From Streptomyces flaveolus (GTDB taxonomy: Bacteria > Actinomycetota > Actinomycetes > Streptomycetales > Streptomycetaceae), in the NCBI RefSeq assembly GCF_014648815.1, contig NZ_BMRV01000003.1:62001-126000 (forward strand): a DNA stretch of 64,000 bases, read 5' to 3'. Below, one piece after another: positions 9,070 through 18,036 of this stretch; position 1 is the stretch's first letter; the number at the start of each line of letters is the position of its first letter. The position numbers were made by a program, and so were the translations under genes. The notes below the pieces were generated by a model. That model did not search any database, had not been told where the DNA came from, and worked only from the letters and a program-made list of their open reading frames with translations.

Positions 9070-10076
9070 ACCAGGCCCCCCGCCCCCGCCGGGGCCGGTA
9101 CCCCCTGCGACTGCGCCGCCGCCCCGTCCCCTGGCAGCGGCAGCGCCCCACCTGGCGCGAGGCCAGGCCGGCCGTCATCGCCGGGGCCCTCGAGCGAGCC
9201 CTGGCGCGTCCCTCGGGCAACTGGTACGTCGTCGGCGCCGCCACCGACGTACGCCCCGCCCGCCCGCTGGCCGCGACGGTCGCGGGGCTGGAGGCCGTCG
9301 TCTGGCGGGACGCACACGGTCGCCTGGTCGGGGGTCCCGGGACCTGCCCGCACCTCGGTGCCCCGCTGGCCGACAGCCCGGTGCGGTGCGGCAGGCTCGT
9401 GTGCCACTGGCACGGACTCGCCCTGGACGGCGCCCCCTTCGCCGGCTGGGAACCCCTGCCGGTCCACGACGACGGCGTCCTGCTGTGGGTGCGGCTGGAC
9501 GGCGTGGGGGAGGAGCCACCGGCCCCGGCCCCGGTCGTGCCCGCCAGGCCGGACCCGGCGCTGTCGCTGACGTCCGTCTGGCGCGGCACCGGCGTCTGCG
9601 AGCCGGAGGACGTCGTCGCCAACCGGCTCGACCCGTGGCACGGCGCCTGGTTCCACCCGTACTCCTTCGTGGACCTCACCGTCGTCCGGACCCCCGACGA
9701 CACCGGCGCCGACGACCGCTTCGTGGTCGACGTCTCCTTCCGGCTCACCGGCCGGCTCGTCGTCCCCGTACGGGCCGAGTTCACCGCGCCCGAACCGCGC
9801 ACCGTGGTCATGCGCATCACCGACGGCGAGGGCGCCGGGTCCGTCGTGGAGAGCCATGCCACGCCCCTCGGCCCCGACGACCGCGGCAGGCCGCGGACGA
9901 CGGTGACCGAAGCGGTGCTGGCCACCTCGGACCGGCCCGGCTTCCCCGTGGCCCGCCGCCTGGCACCGGCCCTGCGCCCGCTGATGCGGGCCGCCGCGGG
10001 CCGTCTGTGGCGCGACGACCTCGCCTACGCCGAACGGCGCCGGGACCTGCGCCGTCGCGGCCTGTTCCCCGGCTGA
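9066..10076 (+). CDS. Rieske-type oxygenase (DUF5914-like) in the carotenoid operon
   Basis: A 336-residue protein with an N-terminal Rieske [2Fe-2S] domain: C94-x-H96 and C113-x-x-H116, 16 residues apart. Downstream is D189-x-x-H192-x4-H197, the arrangement of the mononuclear iron site in Rieske non-haem oxygenases. All seven metal-ligand positions are therefore present and the protein should be a catalytic oxygenase. It is coupled to crtB by a GTGA overlap and takes the place that crtV holds in crtEIBV clusters. A role in hydroxylating or ketolating the carotenoid, possibly on the aromatic or beta ring, is inferred. I recall similar C-terminal regions being classed as DUF5914. No ferredoxin or reductase partner lies nearby. 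Confidence 0.85.
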   Translation: MNQAPRPRRGRYPLRLRRRPVPWQRQRPTWREARPAVIAGALERALARPSGNWYVVGAATDVRPARPLAATVAGLEAVVWRDAHGRLVGGPGTCPHLGAPLADSPVRCGRLVCHWHGLALDGAPFAGWEPLPVHDDGVLLWVRLDGVGEEPPAPAPVVPARPDPALSLTSVWRGTGVCEPEDVVANRLDPWHGAWFHPYSFVDLTVVRTPDDTGADDRFVVDVSFRLTGRLVVPVRAEFTAPEPRTVVMRITDGEGAGSVVESHATPLGPDDRGRPRTTVTEAVLATSDRPGFPVARRLAPALRPLMRAAAGRLWRDDLAYAERRRDLRRRGLFPG

Positions 10077-10092
10077 CCGGAGGAGGACCGTC

Positions 10093-10575
10093 ATGCAGAC
10101 CTTCCTGCCCCACCCCGGCTTCCGGGAGTCGGCGCTCACCCTGGACCGCCGCCGGCTGGGCAAGCAGCGGGTCGAGGCCCTCCAGGTGCTGCGCGGCCTC
10201 ACCGTGCCCGGCTACGGCTGGCGCCGGCACCCGGCGGTGCGGATGTGGACCGGCTACGAGGAGGCCCTCGTCCGCTACGGCCTGGAGATCTGCCGGGTCT
10301 GGCGGGAACAGGGACACCAGGACAGCTGCGCCGCCCAGCTCGTCGCCGGCCTCGCCGCCTCCCGCCCCGGCACCCCGGTGCGCGACCAGCCGGAGCTGGC
10401 CGCCGCCGGGGAACTGCCGCCCTGGCTCGGCGACGACGCCTTCCACCGCAGCCACCGATCGGCACTCGTGCGCAAGGACCCGGACGCCTACGCCGGACTG
10501 TTCCCGGAGGTCCCGGACGACCTGCCCTACGTATGGCCGGCCTCGGACCGCGAGCCGGGGGAAGGGGGAGCGTAG
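10093..10575 (+). CDS. Pyrimidine-dimer DNA glycosylase-like protein (MSMEG_6728 type)
   Basis: A 160-residue protein opening MQTFLPHPGFRESA-LTLDRRRLGKQRVEA, the signature of the MSMEG_6728-type/Pyr_excise group related to T4 endonuclease V. A conserved RHPAVRMW segment and a HRSHRSALVRKDP segment follow. The T4-type enzyme cuts at UV-induced cyclobutane dimers; activity of this bacterial branch is less certain. GGAGGAGGA lies before ATG 10093, 17 bases after the Rieske gene, so it probably belongs to the carotenoid transcript. That context suits a combined UV and photo-oxidation response. Confidence 0.75.
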   Translation: MQTFLPHPGFRESALTLDRRRLGKQRVEALQVLRGLTVPGYGWRRHPAVRMWTGYEEALVRYGLEICRVWREQGHQDSCAAQLVAGLAASRPGTPVRDQPELAAAGELPPWLGDDAFHRSHRSALVRKDPDAYAGLFPEVPDDLPYVWPASDREPGEGGA

Positions 10576-10669
10576 TCCCCGAGCGAGGACGCCCCGCGCG
10601 GATTGGTCCCCGATGGCGCCCGGGAAGTGGACCTCATGGCGGACCGCCCCGCTCCCTAACGTCGTGGCC

Positions 10670-11608
10670 ATGAACGCCACCACCACGCGCGGGTCCCTGC
10701 TCGCCGCGCTCGCCTGTGTCCTCGTCGGAGGCTCCTTCACCGCCAACAGCCTGCTCGGCGACTATCCGTACGCGGGCGGCCAGTTCCTGCGCTACGGCCT
10801 GGCCTTCCTGCTGCTCCTCCCGCTCGCCGGCCCCGGTGCCGCGGCCCGGCTGCGCACGCTCGGGGCGGGCCGGTGGCTCCGGCTCGCGCTGCTGGCCGCC
10901 GTCGGCATGGTCGGTTTCAACCTGGCCGTCCTCGCCGCCGAACGCACCGCCGAACCGGCGGTCCCCGGTGTCTTCGTCGGCTGCGCGCCCGTGGTGGTGG
11001 CCGTGCTCGTCCCCCTCCTGGACGGGCGCAGGCCGCAACGCGCCGTGCTGTACGGGGCGACGTTCGTGGCCGTCGGGGCGTTCACGGTCCAGGGCTGGGG
11101 CCGCACCGACGGCGCGGGCATCGCCTTCTCCGTGTGCGCCCTGGCCGGCGAGGTCGGGTTCGCGGTGCTCGCCGTGCCCGTCCTGCGTCCCCTGGGGCCG
11201 CGGCTGCTGTCCACGGTGGTGTCCGGGATCGCCGCAGTCGAGTCCGCGATCGCCGGAGTGCTGCTCGACGGCGCCGGGTGGCTGCGGCGGCCGGACGCGG
11301 TGGAGACCGGGGCGCTGCTGTGGCAGGCGGCGGTGGTCACCGTCGTGGGGTTCGTGTGCTGGTACATGGGCATGCAGCGCATCGGAGCCGAACGCGCCAC
11401 CCTGTTCTCCGGTCTGATCCCGGTCGCCGCCGCCTGCACGGCCCCGCTCGTCGGCACGGGCTCCTACGGTGCCGCGCAGGCCGCGGGCAGCGCCCTCGTC
11501 TTCGCCGGGGTGGCGGTGGGCTCGGGGGCCCTGGCCGCCCGGTTCCCCCGACGCGGCGGCTCCGGGACGGGTCACCGGCTGGCGGAGCGCTCCTTGGAGA
11601 AGCTGTAG
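10670..11608 (+). CDS. EamA/DMT-family inner-membrane transporter
   Basis: A 312-residue, roughly ten-helix membrane protein with the duplicated EamA layout: hydrophobic segments from about residue 8 onward and a second half opening near GIAFSVCALAGEVGF. GSFTANSLL and the GMQRIGAERATLFSGLIP segment fit DMT-superfamily exporters, which move metabolites or amino acids out of the cell. The substrate is not predictable. No clear Shine-Dalgarno precedes ATG 10670, so the transcript may be short-leadered. Its last 37 bases overlap the 3' end of the convergent MFS gene, an antisense overlap that could affect expression of both. Confidence 0.85.
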   Translation: MNATTTRGSLLAALACVLVGGSFTANSLLGDYPYAGGQFLRYGLAFLLLLPLAGPGAAARLRTLGAGRWLRLALLAAVGMVGFNLAVLAAERTAEPAVPGVFVGCAPVVVAVLVPLLDGRRPQRAVLYGATFVAVGAFTVQGWGRTDGAGIAFSVCALAGEVGFAVLAVPVLRPLGPRLLSTVVSGIAAVESAIAGVLLDGAGWLRRPDAVETGALLWQAAVVTVVGFVCWYMGMQRIGAERATLFSGLIPVAAACTAPLVGTGSYGAAQAAGSALVFAGVAVGSGALAARFPRRGGSGTGHRLAERSLEKL

Positions 11609-13110
11609 AGGTCCTCGGACGTGCTGATCAGCTCCCGCTGTTCGCCCCGCGAGCCGACCATGGGCTGCGATCCGCGCAGCGGCACCTGGGCGCTCTCCGG
11701 CAGGAACTTCACCGTGACCAGGCCGATGGCGCCGGCCGCCATCAGGTAGTAGGCGGGCATGAGCTCGTCCCCGGTGATGCTCACCAGTGCCTCGGTGACC
11801 AGGGGCGTGGTGCCGCCGAAGGCGGCGACGGCGAAGTTGAAGCCGATGCCCATGGCCGCGTAGCGGACGGCGGTCGGGAACAGGGCGGGCAGGGTGGCCG
11901 CGCTCGGCGCGGCGAAGCAGGCCAGCAGCGTGGACAGGATCAGGACCCCGAGGACGGGCGCCGCGGTGCCGTCCGACTTGAGCAGCAGGAACGCCGGCAC
12001 GGCGAGGACGATCATCGCGGCGGCGCCGACGGCGTAGAGGGGGCGTCGGCCGACATGGTCGCTGAGCCGTCCGAGGAAGGTGATCAGGACGACGATCCAC
12101 AGCATGCCGATCAGCACCAGCACGTCGGCGAAACCGCTGGAGCGGTCCAGGGTCTCGGTCTGGTACGTCGGCAGATAGCCGGTGACCATGTAGTTGGTGA
12201 CGTTGTAGAGCAGCACGATGCCCATGCACAGGAGCAGCGGGCGCCAGTGGTCCTTGACGATGGTCCTGAACTCGCTGCCCGCCGACTCCTGGGCGAGGCT
12301 CTTCTCGTGCTCGTCGAGCTGCTGCTGGAAGGCGGGGGACTCCTCCAGCTTGAGCCGCATGTACAGGCCGATGACACCGAGCGGACCGGCGATCAGGAAG
12401 GGCAGTCGCCAGCCCCAGGAGAGCATCTGGGCGTCGGTCAGCCACAGGTTCAGGGCGGTGACCAGTGCCGAGCCGAGGGCGTAGCCGACGAAGGTGCCGA
12501 AGTCGAGCCAGCTGGACAGGAAGCCGCGCCGCCGGTCGGGCGAGTACTCGGCGACGAAGGTGGTGGCCCCGCCGTACTCACCGCCGGTGGAGAAGCCCTG
12601 GACCATCCGGGCGAGCAGCAGCAGGATCGGGGCGGCGATGCCGATGGTGGCGAAACTGGGGATCAGGCCGATGGAGAAGGTGCCGGCCGCCATCATGATC
12701 ATGGTGGTGGCGAGCACCTTCTGCCGCCCGATGCGGTCCCCGAGGGGGCCGAAGACGAGACCGCCGAGCGGACGCACCACGAAGGCCGCGGCGAAGGTGG
12801 CGAACGACGAGATGACCTGGGCGGCCGGGGAGGCACCGGGGAAGAACACCTTGCCGATGGTGGCGGCCAGGTAGCTGTAGACGCCGAAGTCGAACCACTC
12901 CATGCAGTTGCCCAGGGCCGACGCGCCGACCGCGCGTTTCAGCAGGGGCTTCTCGACGACCTGGACGTCCTCCTCGCGGAAGGCCCGCTTGTTGCGGCGG
13001 AGCCGGCGGGTCAGCTCCTCACGCACCTGGTGCGGCAGTGCCGCGACCGTGCTCGGCATCTTCACCCGGCCGAGGGGGCCGGACCGGCCGTCAGGCTTCG
13101 CGTCCGTCAC
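11572..13110 (-). CDS. ProP-like MFS transporter (metabolite:H+ symporter)
   Basis: A 512-residue major facilitator of the MHS/ProP branch, with twelve predicted helices and a long charged N-terminus of about 60 residues. The segment GNCMEWFDFGVYSYLA and the loop GDRIGRQK (MFS motif A) mark this group, whose members import osmolytes or organic acids with protons. GTG 13110 is chosen because AAAGG lies about seven bases upstream; an earlier in-frame GTG at 13139 is possible. The 3' end overlaps the convergent EamA gene by 37 bases. The substrate (proline/betaine versus a dicarboxylate such as alpha-ketoglutarate) cannot be separated by eye. Confidence 0.85.
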   Translation of the reverse strand: MTDAKPDGRSGPLGRVKMPSTVAALPHQVREELTRRLRRNKRAFREEDVQVVEKPLLKRAVGASALGNCMEWFDFGVYSYLAATIGKVFFPGASPAAQVISSFATFAAAFVVRPLGGLVFGPLGDRIGRQKVLATTMIMMAAGTFSIGLIPSFATIGIAAPILLLLARMVQGFSTGGEYGGATTFVAEYSPDRRRGFLSSWLDFGTFVGYALGSALVTALNLWLTDAQMLSWGWRLPFLIAGPLGVIGLYMRLKLEESPAFQQQLDEHEKSLAQESAGSEFRTIVKDHWRPLLLCMGIVLLYNVTNYMVTGYLPTYQTETLDRSSGFADVLVLIGMLWIVVLITFLGRLSDHVGRRPLYAVGAAAMIVLAVPAFLLLKSDGTAAPVLGVLILSTLLACFAAPSAATLPALFPTAVRYAAMGIGFNFAVAAFGGTTPLVTEALVSITGDELMPAYYLMAAGAIGLVTVKFLPESAQVPLRGSQPMVGSRGEQRELISTSEDLYSFSKERSASR

Positions 13111-13353
13111 GCTGCTGCCTTTCTGTTGCTTCACCACGTTTCGCCTGAGCGAATTCTGCGCCGCAATGATCGTCCGGCGCATGCCAGAGCTGCTGCCCGT
13201 GTTCGCGCGGGTCACACCGGCGACCGGGCGATTCGGGGCCGCCCGGGTGCGTGACGGTGCCCGAGCCGTTTGCGGATTCGAATGTCCGGGCGAACGTGCG
13301 CGCGTACCCCGGCGGCCGTTCGCCGGGGTGCGCGCGGGTCGGTGCGGGGGCGC

Positions 13354-14679
13354 TCAGGGCTGTGCGGGCATGGTCCAGCAGTTGGAGCCGGCCGGCTTGC
13401 CGTCCAGCCGGTCGGTGAGCCACGAGATGGCGGTGCCCTGGTCGGTGAGCAGCGGCGCGGCGTGGTTCAGCAGGCCGCTGCCGACGCCGGGGAGCAGGAC
13501 CGGCGCGTAGGTGACCTGGCCGCCCCTGCGGCACCAGTCGACGGCCAGCCGGCGGGCCTGCCCGTGCGGGACGAGGTCGTCGCTGACGCCCGTGGCCACG
13601 CGCACCGGACCGCTCGGCTTCGAGGTGCCGATGCGCTGCTTGTCGAGGAACGCCTGGAGTGCGGGCTCGGCCCGGACGATGTCACCGAGCGACTGGCCGG
13701 TCTTCGTCCAGGACGCGCTCTCGTCGCCTCCGTAGGAGAAGAGCGCGTCGCCGATGCACATGGTCGACAGGTCCTCCAGCGCCTTCTCGCCAGCGCTGTT
13801 CACGTACCGCTCGGCGATGGGCCGCAGGGCCGGTTCGCTCTGGAGGAAGCCGTTGAGCGACCAGCCCAGCGCGCCCGCGAGGTCGCTGCCGTCGATCGCC
13901 TCGGTCACCTTCGCCAGGTCGGCGGGCGGCGCGCCCGCGTAGGTGCCGGCCAGCTCGACGTCCGGGGCGTAGGTCGGCTGGAGTTCGGCCGCGGCGGCCG
14001 TCGCCCCGCCGCCCTGGCTGTAGCCGAACAGCCCCACGCGCGAGTCGGCGGTGACGGACGCCGAGTCCAGGGCGCGTGCGGCGCGTACGGCGTCCAGTAC
14101 GGCATGGGCCTCGTCCACGCGGTTGACGTAGGTGTGCAGTCGGTCGGTGGTGCCGAGGCCCGCGTAGTCCGTGACGACGACCGCGACGCCGCGCGCGAGG
14201 AGGCGGTAGACCGACAGGTCCTCGTACCCGACCGAGACCGTCTCGCCGTTCAGCCGCAGCGGGTGCTCCAGGCCCATCGACGCGGCGCACTGGTCGCCCT
14301 GGCCCATGGTGCCGGGGGCGACCACGACCAGCGGGCGCGGCCCGTCGCCGCGCCAGCGGGCCGTCGGCTCGATGTAGGCGCCGGTGACGGCGACCGGTTC
14401 GCCGTTCGCGTCCGTGGACTTGTACATCAGGCGGGTCGCCCGTCCCGGCAGCGGGCCGCCGATGCTGGGCAGGCTCAGCGCGAGGCGGAGCGGCTCGCTG
14501 CGGATCAGGGTGCCGTCGGCGTCGGGCAGCGTGGCGGGCGGGGTGTAGAAGGCGGGGATCTCGATGCCGCGGGACACCACCGCGGCGGGACCGTCGGTGG
14601 CGGCGGCCGGGACGGCCTGGGCGCCGAGCGCGAGAGCCGCGGCGACGGCCGCGGCGAGCATGCGTGGGCGTGAGGGCAT
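13354..14679 (-). CDS. Secreted lipase / alpha-beta hydrolase
   Basis: A 441-residue hydrolase of the secretory-lipase (LIP, PF03583-like) family. The N-terminus has two arginines, a long Ala/Leu core and a cleavage region around QAVPAAAT (residues 21-28), so it should be secreted by Sec. The nucleophile elbow GYSQGG places the catalytic serine at 221; candidate Asp and His partners are in GVSDDLVPHG and LLNHAAP near the C-terminus. Cysteines at 131 and elsewhere could form disulfides. AGGAGG precedes ATG 14679, deciding the start. It probably hydrolyses extracellular acylglycerols or esters. It stands alone, separated from the iron operon by a strong hairpin. Confidence 0.85.
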   Translation of the reverse strand: MPSRPRMLAAAVAAALALGAQAVPAAATDGPAAVVSRGIEIPAFYTPPATLPDADGTLIRSEPLRLALSLPSIGGPLPGRATRLMYKSTDANGEPVAVTGAYIEPTARWRGDGPRPLVVVAPGTMGQGDQCAASMGLEHPLRLNGETVSVGYEDLSVYRLLARGVAVVVTDYAGLGTTDRLHTYVNRVDEAHAVLDAVRAARALDSASVTADSRVGLFGYSQGGGATAAAAELQPTYAPDVELAGTYAGAPPADLAKVTEAIDGSDLAGALGWSLNGFLQSEPALRPIAERYVNSAGEKALEDLSTMCIGDALFSYGGDESASWTKTGQSLGDIVRAEPALQAFLDKQRIGTSKPSGPVRVATGVSDDLVPHGQARRLAVDWCRRGGQVTYAPVLLPGVGSGLLNHAAPLLTDQGTAISWLTDRLDGKPAGSNCWTMPAQP

Positions 14680-14882
14680 GGCGAACCTCCTGGGGAAGGG
14701 CCGGGCCGGTCGTCCGCCGGTCCGGTGGGTGAGGGGCCGTGTCGCGCTGCTCCTGTGGGGTGTCGGGACCGTAACCGGACAAGGGTTACCGCAGGTAGCG
14801 GTCGACTGGTTACGGTTCAGTAACTTGACGCTTCGTCCAACAACGGTCACGCGGCGAGCCGAAGCCGGTCGGGGAACGCACC

Positions 14883-14943
14883 ACGCCCGGGAGCGGGCGG
14901 TCCGACACCGGAATCCGGTGTCGGACCGCCCGCTCCCGGGCGT
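14883..14943. terminator. 29-bp perfect stem-loop, terminator of the iron-siderophore operon
   Basis: Bases 14883-14911 are exactly complementary to 14915-14943, with a three-base loop (AAT). A 29-bp perfect GC-rich stem is exceptionally stable. It lies 33 bases past the permease stop on the minus strand and 200 bases upstream of the lipase start, so it most likely ends the iron-uptake transcript and shields the lipase promoter from read-through. Confidence 0.85.
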
Positions 14944-14975
14944 CGTTCAGCAGACCGCCGAGGTCCCCGCCGCGG

Positions 14976-17045
14976 CTACCGCCTGCTGCGTACCAGCAGG
15001 TAGAGGAAGTACGGCGTCCCGATCACCGCCGTCATGAGTCCCGCGCCCAGCTGGGCCGGGGCGATCACCGTGCGGCCCAGCAGATCGGCCGTGCAGACGA
15101 GCGCGGCGCCCAGCAGCATCGCCACCGGGACGACCCGCACGTGCCGCCGGCCCACCAGGGCGCGTGCCGCGTGCGGCGCCACCAGGCCCACGAAGCCGAT
15201 GGTGCCCGCGCAGGCCACGGCGGTCGCGCTGAGCAGCACGCTCAGCACCAGGAAGCCGAGCCGGCCCGGGCCCAGCGACAGGCCGAGCAGCCGGGGCGTG
15301 TCCTCGTCCAGGGAGAGCAGGTCCAGCTCGGTGCGCCGGGCCACGGCGACGACCGTGCCCACGGCCAGCACCAGGGCGACCGGCAGCACGTCCGGCATGC
15401 CGCGCCCGTAGGTGGAACCGGACAGCCAGGTCAGCGCCTTGGTGGCGTTGAACGGGTCGGTGAGCACGATCAGCAGGCTGATCAGCGCCGTCGTCGAGGC
15501 GGCGACGCCGATGCCGACGAGGACCAGCCGGTTCTGCTGGAAACCGCCCCGCGCGGCGAGCCCGAAGACGACGAACGCCGTGACTGCGGCCCCCGCGAAC
15601 GCGGCACCGGCGACGGCCCACCCCCCGGCGACGGGCGCGGTCGTCACCAGGAGCACGGCACCCAGCGCGGCCCCGCCAGAGACGCCCAGGACGCTGGGTT
15701 CCGCCAGCGGGTTGCGGGTGACGGCCTGCACCAACGTGCCGGACAGGGCGAGCGCCGCACCCGCGCACAGCGCGGCGAGCACCCGCGGAACCCGGGTGTC
15801 CAGGACGAACGAGACGGCCCGCCCGGCGTTGCCCTGAGTCCAGTTGACGACGTCACCGAGGAGCAGCTTGCTGTCGCCCAGCAGCACGGCGGCGACGACC
15901 AGCCCGGCCAGGACGGCCACGAGAACGGCCACCGTGGCGAGGAACACCGCCCGGCCCGGGATGCGCAGCCGGTCCGGCGCACCGGCCCCCGCGGTGTCCC
16001 GCAGCCGCAGCGCCATCACGACCAGGAACACGGCGCCGACCAGACTCGTGACGACACCCGTGGGCACGGCCACCGACAGGTCGTCCGGCACCAGCGCCCG
16101 CAGCAGCACGTCCGACCCGAGCACCAGGGCCGCGCCGGTGAGCCCGGCGGCGGGCAGGGCCGTACGGGAGTACGCGTACCCGCGGAACCGGCGGGCGAGC
16201 GGGCGCACCAGGGCGGGCGCGGCCAGGCCGACGAAGCCGATCGGGCCGGCCAGCGTGACCGCCGCGGCGGACAGCAGCGCCGCCAGCACGACGACCGTGA
16301 CGCGCGTGGCCCGCACCGGGACGCCCACGCCGCGCGCCGCGTCGTCGCCGAGGGCGAGCGCGTCCACCCGACGGGCGGTCAGCATCAGCCCCACCAGGCC
16401 GATCACGGCGACCGGCAGCATCTGGAGGACGCCGTCGAAGCCGTTCTGCGCGATGCTGCCCTGGTTCCACGCGTAGAGGCCCTTCGTCTGCTCGGGGAAC
16501 AGCAGGAGCAACCCCTCGGTGACCGAGGTCAGGCCCAGCATCAGCGCGGAGCCGGCCAGGACGAGCCGGACGGTGCCCGTGCCGAGGCCGGACAGGCCGA
16601 GCACGACGGCCGCCGCCGCCAGGCCGCCGGCGAAGGCGACACCGGAGGAGGCGATCATCGGGAGCGAGACGCCGGTGGCGCCGACCAGCCCGAGGGCCAG
16701 GTACGAACCGGCGTTCACCGCGAGGGTGTCGGGCGAGGCGAGCACATTGCGGCTCACCGCCTGGAGCACGGCACCGGCCGTGCCGAGCACGACGCCGACC
16801 AGGAGGCCGGCGGTCATGCGCGGCAGCCGGGACGCGACGACGACCGACGCGTCGTCGGGGTCGGCCCGGCCGGTCAGGGCCTTGAACACCTCGGCCGGTC
16901 CGACGGCGGCGGTGCCCTGGGTGATGTCCACGACCGCGAGGACGGCGACCAGGAGGACGAGCCCGGCCGTCACCGCGGCCGCGCCCGACCGGGACGTGGG
17001 AGCCGTCGACGGACGGGCGACGGGTTTCGTTGCGGTGACGGCCAT
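14976..17045 (-). CDS. Fused Fe3+-siderophore ABC permease (two FecCD domains)
   Basis: A 689-residue membrane protein made of two FecCD-type halves in tandem, like FhuB, so one chain replaces the usual permease dimer. Each half has about nine to ten helices and its own coupling loop: GPIGFVGLAAPALVR in the first and GTIGFVGLVAPHAAR in the second. It pumps ferric siderophore across the membrane with the ATPase at 18033 and the lipoprotein at 17053. Order and spacing (7 bases after the binding-protein stop) fit one operon under the iron box at 18899. From memory, S. coelicolor CdtC of the ferrioxamine system has this fused form; the exact siderophore is not provable here. Confidence 0.92.
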   Translation of the reverse strand: MAVTATKPVARPSTAPTSRSGAAAVTAGLVLLVAVLAVVDITQGTAAVGPAEVFKALTGRADPDDASVVVASRLPRMTAGLLVGVVLGTAGAVLQAVSRNVLASPDTLAVNAGSYLALGLVGATGVSLPMIASSGVAFAGGLAAAAVVLGLSGLGTGTVRLVLAGSALMLGLTSVTEGLLLLFPEQTKGLYAWNQGSIAQNGFDGVLQMLPVAVIGLVGLMLTARRVDALALGDDAARGVGVPVRATRVTVVVLAALLSAAAVTLAGPIGFVGLAAPALVRPLARRFRGYAYSRTALPAAGLTGAALVLGSDVLLRALVPDDLSVAVPTGVVTSLVGAVFLVVMALRLRDTAGAGAPDRLRIPGRAVFLATVAVLVAVLAGLVVAAVLLGDSKLLLGDVVNWTQGNAGRAVSFVLDTRVPRVLAALCAGAALALSGTLVQAVTRNPLAEPSVLGVSGGAALGAVLLVTTAPVAGGWAVAGAAFAGAAVTAFVVFGLAARGGFQQNRLVLVGIGVAASTTALISLLIVLTDPFNATKALTWLSGSTYGRGMPDVLPVALVLAVGTVVAVARRTELDLLSLDEDTPRLLGLSLGPGRLGFLVLSVLLSATAVACAGTIGFVGLVAPHAARALVGRRHVRVVPVAMLLGAALVCTADLLGRTVIAPAQLGAGLMTAVIGTPYFLYLLVRSRR

Positions 17046-17052
17046 GGCCTCG

Positions 17053-18036
17053 CTACTTCGTCAGCGCGCCGACGAGGGCGTCGATGTACGCCGACATCGA
17101 GGCCGGACCGCCGAACATCCAGATGCCGTCGTCGAGCCGGTGCACGTCGCCGGCCTTCACGAACGGCAGGGACTTCCACACCGAGTTCTTGGCCAGCGCG
17201 CCGGTGAACGGGGTGGCGTTCGGGTCTTCGTCGTTGCCGATGTAGGCGAACTGGACGCCCTCGGGCAGCGCGGTCAGGCCCTCGACGTCGGTGGAGCCGA
17301 GACCGTAGGCCTCGTCGCCCTTCACCTTCCAGGCGTTGTTCAGGCCGATCGCCTCGTTGACCTCGCCGATGAGCGACGTCGCCGTGTAGGGGCGGACGGA
17401 GACCTGGTTGGAGGTGACGTAGCCGTCGGCGAAGGCGATGTCCTTGCCGGCCAGTCCCGCGCCGGCCAGGGCCTTCTTGCCCTCGGCGACCTTCGCCTCG
17501 AAGTCGTCGCGGACGGTCTTCGCCTTGTCGGTGGTGCCGGTGGCCTTGGCGATGAGGTCGACGTTCTCGAGCATCTGGCCGATCTGGTCGGTGCCGTCGG
17601 CGGACGTGACCTCCAGCACCGGGGCGACCTCGCGCAGCTGCTTCACGGCGGCCGGCGGCAGGTCCGTGGTGGCGACGATCAGGTCGGGGGCGAGCGAGGC
17701 GACGGTGTCCATGCTCGGCTCGCCGCGCGTGCCGATGTCCTTGGGCTCGTTCCTCAGCGGGGCGGCGGTGTCCCAGGTCTCGTAGCCCTTGACGTCCGCG
17801 ACGCCGACCGGGTCGACACCGAGCTGGACGAGGCTCTCGACGACGTTCCACTCGGTGGCGACGACCTTGGTGGCCGGGCCGTCGAGCTTCACCTCGGTGC
17901 CCTTGCCGTCCTTGAGGGTGATGGCCTCGGAGGCCTTCTTCTCCGTCTTGTCGGCGGCGGGTTCGGTGGTGCCGCAGGCGGCGAGGGTCAGCGCCGCGGC
18001 GGTGGCGGCTGCCGCGGTGAGCAGGAGGCGTCTCAT
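17053..18036 (-). CDS. Ferric-siderophore-binding lipoprotein
   Basis: A 327-residue periplasmic-binding-protein-like lipoprotein of the FhuD/FepB (TroA) superfamily. The signal peptide ends in lipobox LAAC with the lipidated cysteine at residue 21. A charged linker follows, then two lobes: ATKVVATEWNVVESLVQLGV opens lobe one and the pattern GEPSMDTVASLAPDLIVATT is typical of siderophore binders. It captures the ferric complex outside the membrane and passes it to the fused permease. The ATG overlaps the ATPase stop (ATGA), tying it to the operon. It resembles CdtB of S. coelicolor from memory, which binds ferrioxamine-type ligands. Confidence 0.92.
   Translation of the reverse strand: MRRLLLTAAAATAAALTLAACGTTEPAADKTEKKASEAITLKDGKGTEVKLDGPATKVVATEWNVVESLVQLGVDPVGVADVKGYETWDTAAPLRNEPKDIGTRGEPSMDTVASLAPDLIVATTDLPPAAVKQLREVAPVLEVTSADGTDQIGQMLENVDLIAKATGTTDKAKTVRDDFEAKVAEGKKALAGAGLAGKDIAFADGYVTSNQVSVRPYTATSLIGEVNEAIGLNNAWKVKGDEAYGLGSTDVEGLTALPEGVQFAYIGNDEDPNATPFTGALAKNSVWKSLPFVKAGDVHRLDDGIWMFGGPASMSAYIDALVGALTK

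Noticed and set aside
15141..17207. 688-residue plus-strand frame antisense to the fused permease
   Set aside because: Consists of His/Gln/Asp/Arg-rich repeats typical of the complement of Ala/Val-rich membrane protein codons.
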